Shown here: positions 8,606 to 16,717 of the stretch, in pieces
How the letters are laid out: every line of letters starts with the position of its first letter
How positions within the stretch are numbered: position 1 is the stretch's first letter
Origin: Dickeya undicola
GTDB lineage: Bacteria; Pseudomonadota; Gammaproteobacteria; Enterobacterales; Enterobacteriaceae
Assembly (NCBI RefSeq): GCF_000784735.1
Contig: NZ_JSYG01000039.1
Location: 1 to 47,963 of the forward strand
DNA length: 47,963 nt
Reading direction: 5' to 3'
Notes under the pieces: generated by a model
What the model was told of the DNA's origin: nothing
Seen by the model: only the letters and a program-made list of their open reading frames with translations
Databases searched by the model: none
Program-made: the position numbers and the translations under genes

Positions 8606-9733
8606 TTAAAGAGAGATATTTTGTTCTGTTTTTGCATCAAAGATATGACATTTATCCATATCAAACTTAAAGTAAACTTTACTATTCATGCAGTTACTGA
8701 TAATGACTCGGGCTTCATCTGAAGGCATACGGCTGGTCAGTTCAAAACCATCAACCTTGATATACATAAAGAATTCGTGGCCCATGTTTTCGGCGCGTAC
8801 CAGCTCGCCCTGGAAGTGACCGCCGTCGAAAGGGGCTTCCGATACCGTGACATACTCTGGACGAACACCGAAACAGATGTCCTTGCCGACGTAATCACGC
8901 ACTTTGTCCTGTTTAGTCTGGTTAAGGCCCATGGTGTACTGGCCTACCTGCAGCGTGATCTGACCGTTTTCTTCCAGCAGTTTGCCTGGCTTGATGTTCA
9001 TTTCCGGTGCGCCGATGAAACCGGCGACAAACATGTTTTTCGGGAAGTGGTAGAGATTATCCGGCGTATCCACCTGCATGATGTGGCCGAGTTTCATGAC
9101 GCAGATACGATCGCCCATGGTCATCGCTTCGGTCTGGTCGTGGGTAACGTAGACACTGGTGGCCGGGTGACCGCTCTTTTTCAATTGCTTATGCAGATCC
9201 GAAATACGGATACGCATGGAGGCGCGCAGTTTGGCGTCCAGGTTGGACAGTGGTTCGTCGAACAGGAACACATCCGGTTTTTTCACGATGGCACGACCTA
9301 CTGCCACACGCTGGGCCTGACCACCGGACAGCTGACGCGGCAGACGATCCATCAGTTCTTCCAACTCCAGAATCTTGGCGGCTTCGTTAACTTGTGCTTC
9401 GATCTTGTCTTTCGGCATTTTGCTGAGTTTCAAGCCGAAGGCCAGGTTTTCGCGAACCGTCATGTGCGGATAGAGCGCATAGTTCTGGAACACCATCGCA
9501 ATACCACGATCTTTCGGTGCCAGGTTGTTGACGATTTTATCGCCGATGCGGACTTCACCGCCGCTGATGGTTTCCAGCCCGGCCAACATACGCAGGGTAG
9601 TGGATTTCGCACAGCCGGACGGCCCGACGATTACCATGAATTCACCGTCTTTGATCGTCAGGTTGATACCGTGAACTGCTTTGAAACCGTTGGAGTAAAC
9701 TTTTTCCAGTTTGTTGAAAATGACTTCAGCCAT
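8606..9733 (-). CDS. togA: Oligogalacturonide ABC transporter ATPase TogA
   Basis: A 375-residue CUT1-type ATPase, the usual length, with an N-terminal nucleotide-binding domain and a C-terminal regulatory OB-fold region from about residue 235. The Q-loop is in VFQNYALYPH (81-90), the signature LSGGQAQ at 135-141, Walker B FLFDEP at 156-161 and the switch His in YVTHDQTEAM. The Walker A loop reads GPSGCAKST (37-45), with Ala where the consensus has Gly before Lys; the codon is GCG. The protein energises TogMN on the cytoplasmic side. It lies 13 nt after togN and 13 nt before togB. Confidence 0.93.
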   Translation of the reverse strand: MAEVIFNKLEKVYSNGFKAVHGINLTIKDGEFMVIVGPSGCAKSTTLRMLAGLETISGGEVRIGDKIVNNLAPKDRGIAMVFQNYALYPHMTVRENLAFGLKLSKMPKDKIEAQVNEAAKILELEELMDRLPRQLSGGQAQRVAVGRAIVKKPDVFLFDEPLSNLDAKLRASMRIRISDLHKQLKKSGHPATSVYVTHDQTEAMTMGDRICVMKLGHIMQVDTPDNLYHFPKNMFVAGFIGAPEMNIKPGKLLEENGQITLQVGQYTMGLNQTKQDKVRDYVGKDICFGVRPEYVTVSEAPFDGGHFQGELVRAENMGHEFFMYIKVDGFELTSRMPSDEARVIISNCMNSKVYFKFDMDKCHIFDAKTEQNISL

Positions 9734-9746
9734 GATAAATCCTCAC

Positions 9747-10649
9747 TTAACCTTTAATTCCGCTGCTGGTAACGCCCTGAACGAAGTAGCGCTGAGCCAT
9801 GAAGAAGATGATGATAGACGGCAGAATGGAGATACTCGCCATTGCCAAAATTTCGTTCCACGGTGCGCCTTCTGTAACGTCGATAGACATTTTCAGAGCC
9901 AACGCAATCGGGTATTTGTCCACGCTGTAAACGTAAATCAGCGGGCCGATAAAGTCGTTCATTGACCACATGAACTGGAACAGTGCGACCGAAATGATGG
10001 CCGGTTTCAGAATCGGCACGACGACGTACCACAATACTTGCCAGGAGTTGCAGCCATCGATTTGCGCCGCTTCTTCCATATCGCGCGGTACACCACGCAG
10101 GAACTGGATCAGCATGAAGACGAAGAAACCTTGCGTCGCGAACGCCACCGGCACATACAGTGGCAGGTAGCTGTTCAACATGCCCATTTCGCGGAACATG
10201 ATGTACTGAGGAATCAACAGTACGGTGCTTGGCAGCAGCATGGTGGCGATCAGGGTGGCGAACCAGAAGTTCTTCCACGGAATCTCAAACCGAGCGAAGC
10301 CATAAGCCACGATGGTTGAGGAGATTACCGTCAACAATACTTTCGGAATCACATACTTGAAGGTGTTGATCATGTAGTGACCGAAGTTGTATTCGGTGCC
10401 GGTTTTCCAACCATTGATAAAGCCATCCCAGGTGGCGTGTGTCGGCCACAGGTTCAGGGTGGTGAAGATCTCGTGGTTCGGCTTGAACGATGCCGAGAAC
10501 ATCCACGCCAGCGGGTAGAGCATCAGAATGCCGACAGCCAGCAGAATGGTGTAACGGATGCCCGCGCTGATTTTTTCACGGCGCAGCGTACGGCGAACTT
10601 CTGCCGCTGCAATAGCCTGCGCAGACAGTGGGGAATGAATATCAGCCAT
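9747..10649 (-). CDS. togN: Oligogalacturonide ABC transporter permease TogN
   Basis: A 300-residue inner-membrane permease of the MalG type, with a cytoplasmic N-terminus of about 33 residues and six predicted helices. The EAA loop that contacts the ATPase reads EEAAQIDGCNSWQVLWYVVVP. It pairs with TogM. Its start overlaps the end of togM by 8 nt, which suggests translational coupling and equal stoichiometry. CUT1 family membership is clear; the substrate comes from the neighbours. Confidence 0.92.
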   Translation of the reverse strand: MADIHSPLSAQAIAAAEVRRTLRREKISAGIRYTILLAVGILMLYPLAWMFSASFKPNHEIFTTLNLWPTHATWDGFINGWKTGTEYNFGHYMINTFKYVIPKVLLTVISSTIVAYGFARFEIPWKNFWFATLIATMLLPSTVLLIPQYIMFREMGMLNSYLPLYVPVAFATQGFFVFMLIQFLRGVPRDMEEAAQIDGCNSWQVLWYVVVPILKPAIISVALFQFMWSMNDFIGPLIYVYSVDKYPIALALKMSIDVTEGAPWNEILAMASISILPSIIIFFMAQRYFVQGVTSSGIKG

Positions 10650-11532
10650 TTTTTCCTCCTTTATCGGCGGAATAGAACACCCAGTATTTAGACGATTTGA
10701 AGGAGATAGCGGCGAATACGGCTACCACCAGGAACAGCACCCAGGCCAGGGCCGCACCGTACCCCATATCGAAATATTTGAAGGCCGTATCGTAGATATA
10801 GAGCGAGAACAGATAGGTGTAATGGGTTGGTCCACCACCGGTAATGACGTAGGGTGCGGTAAACTCCTGGAACGCCTGTGTTGTCTGCATGATGAAGTTG
10901 AAGAAGATAACCGGTGTAATCAGCGGCACGGTCACTTTCAGGAACATCTGCCATTTCGACGCACCGTCGATCATGGCGGCTTCATACTGGGATTGCGGCA
11001 CGTTCTGCAGCGCAGCCAGGAAGATCACCATCGCGGAACCGAACTGCCAAACACGTAGCAGGGTGACCGACATCAGCGCCAGGGACGGTTCGCCCAGCCA
11101 GTTGACCGGGTCGAGCCCGAAAACGCCGATAAAACTGTTCAGCAGCCCGTCGATAGCAAACAGCGCGCGCCACAGTACGGCAATCGCTACGCTGCTGCCA
11201 AGAATCGACGGCACGTAGTAGGCGGTACGGAAAAAACCGATTCCACGTAACTTGAAGTTCAGCACGAACGCGATAAGCAGTGCGAAAATCAGTTTTAACG
11301 GGATGGTCAGGAACACATAAGCAAAGGTGACTCCCATGGATTTCCAGAAAAGATCGTCCTCCATAAACATTCGGTGGTAATTTTCCAGACCGGTGAATGT
11401 GGGTGGACTCATTAAATCATACTCAGTAAAACTGAGTACAAACGATGAAATAAAAGGGAAAGCGGTAAAAACTATCAGCCCTATTATATAGGGGGAGATA
11501 TAAGCTAACCCCAGCATTCTGTTTTCATTCAT
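10642..11532 (-). CDS. togM: Oligogalacturonide ABC transporter permease TogM
   Basis: A 296-residue MalF-type permease of the CUT1 family. Its first helix follows the short start MNENRMLGLAYISPYIIGL, and the EAA loop is YEAAMIDGASKWQMFLKVTVP. With TogN it forms the membrane channel that brings oligogalacturonides into the cytoplasm. It begins 44 nt after the pelW stop and overlaps togN, consistent with one pelW-togMNAB transcript under the KdgR site upstream of pelW. Confidence 0.92.
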   Translation of the reverse strand: MNENRMLGLAYISPYIIGLIVFTAFPFISSFVLSFTEYDLMSPPTFTGLENYHRMFMEDDLFWKSMGVTFAYVFLTIPLKLIFALLIAFVLNFKLRGIGFFRTAYYVPSILGSSVAIAVLWRALFAIDGLLNSFIGVFGLDPVNWLGEPSLALMSVTLLRVWQFGSAMVIFLAALQNVPQSQYEAAMIDGASKWQMFLKVTVPLITPVIFFNFIMQTTQAFQEFTAPYVITGGGPTHYTYLFSLYIYDTAFKYFDMGYGAALAWVLFLVVAVFAAISFKSSKYWVFYSADKGGKNG

Positions 11533-11576
11533 AATGCCTACCTACTTTTAGTAATGGTGAATCTGTAAAAATAAAA

Positions 11577-13208
11577 TCAGTGGATTAATTTTTCTGGGTA
11601 AATAAATTCCGTATCGTAAATAACCCGGCTTTCCCCATTAATTCGATAATCTCCATGGATGTATCCCCCTTGTGTCAGGACTGCAGGAACTTCCGGCCAT
11701 TTATTTCTGCAGGCAGCGATCAACGTCAGCAGGATGGCTGGGAAAGGATCATCGAGTCGTACATAACGATGATGTTCAGAACGCACAAACAAACCGTGGT
11801 GGAAATAACGTTTAAATAAAATCTCCGCCATTTGCCAGGCATATTCCGCCCATTGTGCCGATTGTTTTGCTTGCGCCAGCTCGGTAATTGCCAGTAGCAG
11901 GAAAGGTGAGGCTGATTGATGGATGCCTTGTTTTTCCAGCCGAGACAGCATGGTGACGATCAGCGTGTACAGATCATCATCGTTGCTCAGACGCCAGGCG
12001 CGTACCAATGGCAACAGATAGTCGCCTTCCAGCGAGAAGGGCTTCAACACCGTACCGGCTTTACCGTAGTAACCGTCACGTTTAAAGCAGTAACCTGTCA
12101 TATCATGGCCGTTGTTCCACATTGGGCGCAGACTGTTGCTGTCAACGTCGTAAGCATACTGATAGTAGTTTTTCAGACCGGCAATCACCCATGTCAGGAT
12201 TTCGGCATCGGGTTGATGGCGCAGGATATCGAGCATGGCCAGCGGGTTATCGATCAACAGCGGGTGCATGTCACGGAACAACACGTTGGCTTCGCGTGCG
12301 ATGGCACCAAACTCTGCGCCGAACTGCCGCTGAGCACGGTCGCCGAACCAGGATTGTGTCTGGTTATCGTCTGTGGGCACAGGCTGGCGTTGCAAGGGCG
12401 AGCTGAACTGGTAAACCGGCATCCCGGTTTCTGGGTTACGCGCCAGCACATACTGACGGTAGAGATGCTTACCCCAGGCTGCTGCGTGCTCGTCGCCAGT
12501 GTAACGCGCATAGACAAAAGCGGCGTAGATCAGGTCTGTACCGGCGTTGACGAAAGTCAGCCCTTTTGTCAGTGGCAATTCCGGCCATTGGGCTGGGTTG
12601 ACCACATCGTGACGGGAGTGCTGAAACACCTCCGGATCGCGTTGCTTGGCGTAATCACCGTGACGGCCCAGGTCCAGACAGTTCCAGTCTTCTACGTGAG
12701 CATTCCAGAATCCCTGAATAAAATGGCGGGTTTTTTCTGGATTCACCTGATGCAGAAATTCGTAATAGGGCAGATGGTGTTTTAATTCATGCACCATCGA
12801 TTTGGATTCTGGACCTTCACCAGCCAGCGTATCAAGATTAATAAAGCGGTGGCCACCCCAATAAAAAAGCCCGCTATTTTCATCGACAAAGCGATTCAGA
12901 AAATATTCGCTCTGAGAGTGTGCCATCTGTCGATATTTTTCTGCTTCTGTGACGGCACTCATAGAAATTAACAACCGTAACCAGTTTTGCTGGCTGGCGA
13001 AGTTAGAGATCGGCGCATCATGGCCGTCAGGAAACTGCCAGACAACCGGAGACTGTGTTTTTATCTCAAATCCGTCAGCTAATAATGGCGTTGGGTTGAC
13101 AGCACTATGACCGTATTGTTGAATCTTTTCAATGTGGCTGTTAATCGCCGATAACCACTGGTCGATTTGCCATTTTCTGCTGGTGTTCAAATCAGTAAAA
13201 ATACTCAT
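11577..13208 (-). CDS. pelW: Cytoplasmic exopolygalacturonate lyase PelW (PL2)
   Basis: A 543-residue protein without a signal peptide, so it acts in the cytoplasm. Length and sequence fit polysaccharide lyase family 2. The conserved middle includes WGGHRFINLDTL, HELKHHLPYYEF and DLGRHGDYAKQRDPEVF, rich in the Arg/His/Tyr/Trp residues used for uronate binding. PelW releases unsaturated disaccharide units from imported oligogalacturonides, using beta-elimination. It is the first gene of the pelW-togMNAB operon, and a KdgR-type operator lies 43-61 nt upstream. Confidence 0.92.
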   Translation of the reverse strand: MSIFTDLNTSRKWQIDQWLSAINSHIEKIQQYGHSAVNPTPLLADGFEIKTQSPVVWQFPDGHDAPISNFASQQNWLRLLISMSAVTEAEKYRQMAHSQSEYFLNRFVDENSGLFYWGGHRFINLDTLAGEGPESKSMVHELKHHLPYYEFLHQVNPEKTRHFIQGFWNAHVEDWNCLDLGRHGDYAKQRDPEVFQHSRHDVVNPAQWPELPLTKGLTFVNAGTDLIYAAFVYARYTGDEHAAAWGKHLYRQYVLARNPETGMPVYQFSSPLQRQPVPTDDNQTQSWFGDRAQRQFGAEFGAIAREANVLFRDMHPLLIDNPLAMLDILRHQPDAEILTWVIAGLKNYYQYAYDVDSNSLRPMWNNGHDMTGYCFKRDGYYGKAGTVLKPFSLEGDYLLPLVRAWRLSNDDDLYTLIVTMLSRLEKQGIHQSASPFLLLAITELAQAKQSAQWAEYAWQMAEILFKRYFHHGLFVRSEHHRYVRLDDPFPAILLTLIAACRNKWPEVPAVLTQGGYIHGDYRINGESRVIYDTEFIYPEKLIH

Positions 13209-13250
13209 GGAGTACCTTCTTTCAGAACTGTGCGAAACAGTTCCTTATAA

Positions 13251-13269
13251 ATAGAAACATTGTTTTGAT
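13251..13269. promoter_or_regulatory. KdgR-type operator for pelW-togMNAB
   Basis: ATAGAAACATTGTTTTGAT fits the KdgR consensus (a GAAAC half, a short centre and a GTTT half, AT flanks). It is 43-61 nt before the pelW ATG. KdgR represses pectin catabolism until 2-keto-3-deoxygluconate accumulates, which is known for Dickeya. Confidence 0.75.
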
Positions 13270-13410
13270 TGATTATATTGCCCAACTTCTAATTTCGTCA
13301 TGTGCTCAATATCGAAAGTGTGATCAAAGTCGGAACGTTGTTTTGAAAAATTTTTATGGAAGATTTGGAAACGAGCGGGAAAAGGGATTGGAAGATAACT
13401 TACTGATAGA

Positions 13411-13443
13411 TATAAAAAAGGCACAATTCAGTATTGTGCCTTT
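13411..13443 (-). terminator. Terminator after kduD
   Basis: Arms AAAGGCACAAT (13417-13427) and ATTGTGCCTTT (13433-13443) with a 5-nt loop; on the minus strand a run of six T follows. It ends the kduI-kduD transcript before pelW. Confidence 0.9.
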
Positions 13444-13470
13444 GATCACAAAAAAATTTTGCGGAAAAAC

Positions 13471-14232
13471 TTAACGAGCCAACCAGCCACCGTCAACGGC
13501 AATGGTATAACCGTTTATATAGTCGGACGCGCTGGAAGCCAGGAACACGGCTGGGCCCTGCAGGTCCTGCGGCAGACCCCAGCGACCCGCCGGGATACGG
13601 TCCAGGATCTCTTTGCTGCGGTCCTGATCAGCACGCAACTGCTGGGTGTTGTTGGTTGCCATGTAGCCGGGGGCAATGGCGTTAACGTTGATGTTATGTT
13701 TTGCCCATTCGTTGGCCAGCAGGCGGGTGATCCCCATGACCGCGCTTTTGGAAGCGGTGTAAGACGGTACGCGGATACCACCCTGGAAGGACAGCATAGA
13801 CGCGATATTGATAATTTTACCGCCATGACCCTGTTTGATGAACTGACGGGCAACGGTCTGTGACATGAAGAACACGCTCTTGATGTTCAGATTCATCACA
13901 TCGTCCCAGTTCTTTTCGCTGAACTCGATGGCGTCTTCACGACGAATAATACCGGCGTTGTTAACCAGAATGTCCACTTTACCGAACTCGGCAACGGCTT
14001 TTTCCACCAGTGCTGCATGACCGGAGATATCGCTCATATCGGCGGTCAGGCTGAGGAAACGACGGCCTGTGGCAGTGACTTTTTCGATAGTTTCTTTCGG
14101 CTCAACGATGTTGACACCGACGATGTCACAGCCAGCTTCAGCCAGACCGACAGCCATACCCTGACCCAGACCGGTATCACAACCGGTGATCAGCGCCACT
14201 TTGCCCTGTAAATTGAATGTATTAAGAATCAT
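13471..14232 (-). CDS. kduD: 2-dehydro-3-deoxy-D-gluconate 5-dehydrogenase KduD
   Basis: A 253-residue short-chain dehydrogenase, the usual KduD length. It reduces 2,5-diketo-3-deoxygluconate to 2-keto-3-deoxygluconate with NAD(P)H. The cofactor loop TGCDTGLGQG is at 17-26, NNAG at 91-94, and the catalytic Ser145, Tyr158 and Lys162 are present (YTASK). The start at 14232 (MILNTFNLQGKVAL) is the family N-terminus. An in-frame extension to 14355 exists but is read out of an ERIC repeat and is not real. It is the second gene of kduI-kduD and is followed by a terminator. Confidence 0.95.
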   Translation of the reverse strand: MILNTFNLQGKVALITGCDTGLGQGMAVGLAEAGCDIVGVNIVEPKETIEKVTATGRRFLSLTADMSDISGHAALVEKAVAEFGKVDILVNNAGIIRREDAIEFSEKNWDDVMNLNIKSVFFMSQTVARQFIKQGHGGKIINIASMLSFQGGIRVPSYTASKSAVMGITRLLANEWAKHNINVNAIAPGYMATNNTQQLRADQDRSKEILDRIPAGRWGLPQDLQGPAVFLASSASDYINGYTIAVDGGWLAR

Positions 14233-14297
14233 AGCTTTGATCTCTCTGTAAACGACATGCTTTGTCGTGAGCTTGTTACTGTAGGGAAATACCGGTT

Positions 14298-14408
14298 CAT
14301 ACCCGTCATATTTCAGGTTGCCGGCTTGCTGGCTACTTTCACTCATCCCGGTCACTGACTGGGGATGTGTTCACTTGCCACTTTCCCGCAACGCGAAATT
14401 ATTGGGTA
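14298..14408. repeat. ERIC element between kduI and kduD
   Basis: Both conserved ERIC ends are present (TACCCGTCATA... near 14298 and CGAAATTATTGGGTA near 14408) with the internal CATCCCGGTCACTGACTGGGG core. It is about 111 bp against the usual 127, with part of the centre missing. It starts only 5 nt beyond the kduI stop and fills most of the gap to kduD, so it is transcribed within the operon. Confidence 0.85.
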
Positions 14409-14413
14409 AGTCG

Positions 14414-15250
14414 TTAGCGTAATTCGCTAACTTTGACGTGATCCATGTCTGAGAAAACCTGATTCTCGCCAACCATACCCCAGATAAAGGTGTAGCGTTT
14501 GGTGCCTACACCCGAATGAATCGACCAGCTCGGTGAAATCACCGCCTGCTCGTTGTGCACCAGAATGTGGCGGGTTTCCTGTGGTTGTCCCATCATGTGA
14601 AACACCGCCGTTTCCTCATCCATATCGAAATAAAAATAGACTTCCATGCGACGCTCATGGGTATGGCACGGCATGGTATTCCAGAGACTGCCTTCCGCCA
14701 GTTTGGTTAACCCCATCGTGAGCTGGCAGGTGGGCAACACATCCGGAACGATATACTTGTTGATAGTCCGGAGGTTGCTGGTCGCCGCATCACCGATGGT
14801 TTGCGGAGAAGCGTCTGCCGCAGTAATCTTGCGTGTTGGATAAGAAGTGTGCGCTGGTGTGCTGTTATAGTAGAAGCGGGCAGGGCTGGCCGGGTTCACG
14901 CTGGTAAAACGAATATCCCGTGCGCCTTTGCCGATATAAATGGCTTCTTCATGACCGATTTCATAGCGCTCGCCGTCTATGCTGACTACGCCGTCACCAC
15001 CGATATTAATTGCGCCCAATTCACGACGTTCAAGGAAGTAGCTGACGCCCAGCTGTTTTCCCACATCCTCACCGATAGTGACCGCCTGATGAACGGGCAT
15101 TACCCCGCCCACGATGATTCGGTCGATGTGGCTGTAGGTCATGGTGCAGGCATCTGCATCAAAAATGTGTTCGATCAGAAACTCGCGCCGTAGGCCAGCG
15201 GTGTCAAGCTGACGGGCGTGGTCGCTGTGGATGCTCTGACGGACTTGCAT
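14414..15250 (-). CDS. kduI: 5-dehydro-4-deoxy-D-glucuronate isomerase KduI
   Basis: A 278-residue bicupin, exactly the length of the E. coli enzyme. It isomerises 4-deoxy-L-threo-5-hexosulose uronate to 2,5-diketo-3-deoxygluconate in the cytoplasm. The zinc ligands fall at the same positions as in E. coli KduI: His196, His198, Glu203 ([14 protein letters not shown]) and His245 (SWSIHSG). It is the first gene of kduI-kduD, divergent from kdgF, with a KdgR-type site and a sigma70-like promoter in the shared upstream region. Confidence 0.96.
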   Translation of the reverse strand: MQVRQSIHSDHARQLDTAGLRREFLIEHIFDADACTMTYSHIDRIIVGGVMPVHQAVTIGEDVGKQLGVSYFLERRELGAINIGGDGVVSIDGERYEIGHEEAIYIGKGARDIRFTSVNPASPARFYYNSTPAHTSYPTRKITAADASPQTIGDAATSNLRTINKYIVPDVLPTCQLTMGLTKLAEGSLWNTMPCHTHERRMEVYFYFDMDEETAVFHMMGQPQETRHILVHNEQAVISPSWSIHSGVGTKRYTFIWGMVGENQVFSDMDHVKVSELR

Positions 15251-15384
15251 ACTTGCTCCTCGCTTTCAGATGGAAATCAGGCTGGGGGCCTGACAGGAAA
15301 GCGCCGGGCGGAACAGGTGACCTTGCGTGGCAGTGACAACGTCACCTGAACCTTTTTTGCCCGGTTCTTTCGTGTTATGGCGCG

Positions 15385-15413
15385 ATGATAGTGTGGTTGA
15401 GATGTGAATTCAA
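15385..15413 (-). promoter_or_regulatory. Predicted sigma70 promoter of kduI
   Basis: On the minus strand TTGAAT, a 17-nt spacer and TATCAT form a plausible -35/-10 pair. The KdgR box abuts the -35 on its upstream side. The leader to the kduI ATG would be about 130 nt. Confidence 0.5.
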
Positions 15414-15417
15414 TAAA

Positions 15418-15436
15418 AATGAAATAATGTTTTATT
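15418..15436. promoter_or_regulatory. KdgR-type operator in the kduI/kdgF divergent region
   Basis: AATGAAATAATGTTTTATT closely matches the KdgR consensus. It lies 168 nt from the kduI ATG and 138 nt from the kdgF ATG and could control both directions. Confidence 0.82.
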
Positions 15437-15573
15437 TATTTCTTGAGAGGCGTCATGGTTTTGCTTATTTTATGTTTCATCTGATGCCGATGTTACTAGA
15501 ATATCGGTATTTACCCTTTGTGTTACCTTGTTCACACAAGGGAGGCACGCTGAATGATCTTAAAGGAGAAACC

Positions 15574-15906
15574 ATGAGAAGGTACTTTATTGACGATGAG
15601 ACGCCGTGGGAAGAGCTGGGCGGTGGTATTAAACGTAAAATCATCACCTGGAGTGATGATCTGATGATGGTGTGCGTTCATTTCGCCAAAGGTGCCATCG
15701 GTACGCCGCACAAGCACGACATCCACGATCAGATCGCCTATGTGGCGGCTGGTAGCTTCGAAGTGGTTATCGAAGGTGAAAAGCGTATCCTGAAAACCGG
15801 TGATGCCTATATGGCGGTGAAGAATGAAATGCACGGCGTGGTATCGCTGGAAGAAGGTAGTGTGTTGATTGACACCTTCTCGCCGAAACGTGCTGACTTC
15901 CTCTAA
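15574..15906 (+). CDS. kdgF: Pectin degradation protein KdgF (uronate linearisation cupin)
   Basis: A 110-residue single-domain cupin, full length for the family. KdgF converts the unsaturated uronate released by lyases into the linear keto acid that KduI then uses. The metal site is intact: His46, His48, Gln53 and His87 (TPHKHDIHDQ and EMHG). The ATG at 15574 is preceded by AAAGGAG; the longer in-frame extension back to 15385 runs through the operator region and is rejected. It is divergent from kduI and shares its KdgR-type site. Confidence 0.95.
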   Translation: MRRYFIDDETPWEELGGGIKRKIITWSDDLMMVCVHFAKGAIGTPHKHDIHDQIAYVAAGSFEVVIEGEKRILKTGDAYMAVKNEMHGVVSLEEGSVLIDTFSPKRADFL

Positions 15907-15920
15907 TCCTTTCTATTAAT

Positions 15921-15951
15921 AAGGTGCCGACGACGATGTTGTCGGTGCCTT
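15921..15951 (+). terminator. Hairpin downstream of kdgF
   Basis: Perfect 11-bp arms AAGGTGCCGAC and GTCGGTGCCTT with a 9-nt loop, 14 nt after the kdgF stop. No T-run follows, so terminator function is uncertain. Confidence 0.5.
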
Positions 15952-16123
15952 GCCGAACCCCTTCCTTTATAGTCCATTCTTTATCAGCCCGACGGTTATG
16001 TGCTATCGGGAAAGAAAACGTTGACTCTGCGAAAACCTGAAGTACCCTGCTAACGGGTTTATGGGGCTACACTTTTCTTGCTCACTGTGGCACTGGATAC
16101 GACGTCACGCACAAGGGGAACAC

Positions 16124-16672
16124 ATGACGTATCGACAAGCTGGCCTTTTTGCCGTGATCAAACGTATTGCGGGATGGGTCATCTTTCTCCCTGCTTTGCT
16201 CTCAACCATTATCTCGTTGGCTAATCTTATTCATGCCTTTACCGAGAAGAAGCAGGGGATTAGCGGCGTGATGCAGGATTTTTTGCACCTGGTGGTGGAA
16301 GTACTACGTTTCAATACGCCATTTCTGAACATCTTTTGGTATAACTCGCCGGTGCCTGATTTTGGGCGTCTGTCGGCGTCAGCCACCATCATGTTCTGGT
16401 TAATCTATCTATTGATGTTTGTCGGTCTGGCACTGCAGGTGTCGGGTTCCCGGTTGTCCCGCCAGGTCAAACATATTCGTGAAGGGCTGGAAGATCAGCT
16501 GATTCTGGAGAAGGTCAAAGGCGATGAAGGCAAAACCCGTGAGGAGCTGGAATCCCGGGTGGAGTTACCTCGTCATACTATCCTGTTGCAGTTTTTCCCG
16601 TTGTATATCCTGCCGGTTGTGATTGCCGTAATCGGCTATTTCACGCTGAAAGCCGTGGGTATCTTAGCCTGA
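16124..16672 (+). CDS. yniB: YniB family membrane protein
   Basis: A 182-residue protein with an N-terminal hydrophobic helix (about 15-35), a helix near 85-105 and a C-terminal helix (about 155-180), with a charged linker EGLEDQLILEKVKGDEGKTREELESRVE between. Length and arrangement match YniB of enterics, whose function is unknown. The start at 16124 (MTYRQAGLF) was chosen because AAGGGGAA precedes it. It converges on yniA, its neighbour in E. coli. Confidence 0.8.
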   Translation: MTYRQAGLFAVIKRIAGWVIFLPALLSTIISLANLIHAFTEKKQGISGVMQDFLHLVVEVLRFNTPFLNIFWYNSPVPDFGRLSASATIMFWLIYLLMFVGLALQVSGSRLSRQVKHIREGLEDQLILEKVKGDEGKTREELESRVELPRHTILLQFFPLYILPVVIAVIGYFTLKAVGILA

Positions 16673-16675
16673 TGG

Positions 16676-16710
16676 CGCTGCCGGGGTATGTTGCCTCGGC
16701 AGCGGTTTCT
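16676..16710. terminator. Hairpin between yniB and yniA
   Basis: Arms CGCTGCCG (16676-16683) and CGGCAGCG (16697-16704), followed by GTTTCT on the plus strand. It lies in the 45-nt gap between convergent genes. Confidence 0.55.
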
Positions 16711-16717
16711 CTCCTCG

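Noticed and set aside
8777-9757. A 326-codon plus-strand open frame opposite togA
   Set aside because: It is the antisense shadow of a well-supported ABC ATPase gene; the His/Phe/Val-rich product has no recognisable domain.
11916-12785. A 289-codon plus-strand open frame opposite pelW
   Set aside because: Antisense shadow of pelW, with no ribosome binding site or recognised motif.
14233-14355. A longer N-terminus of KduD
   Set aside because: The extension is translated from the ERIC repeat and the family start MILNTFNLQGK is at 14232.
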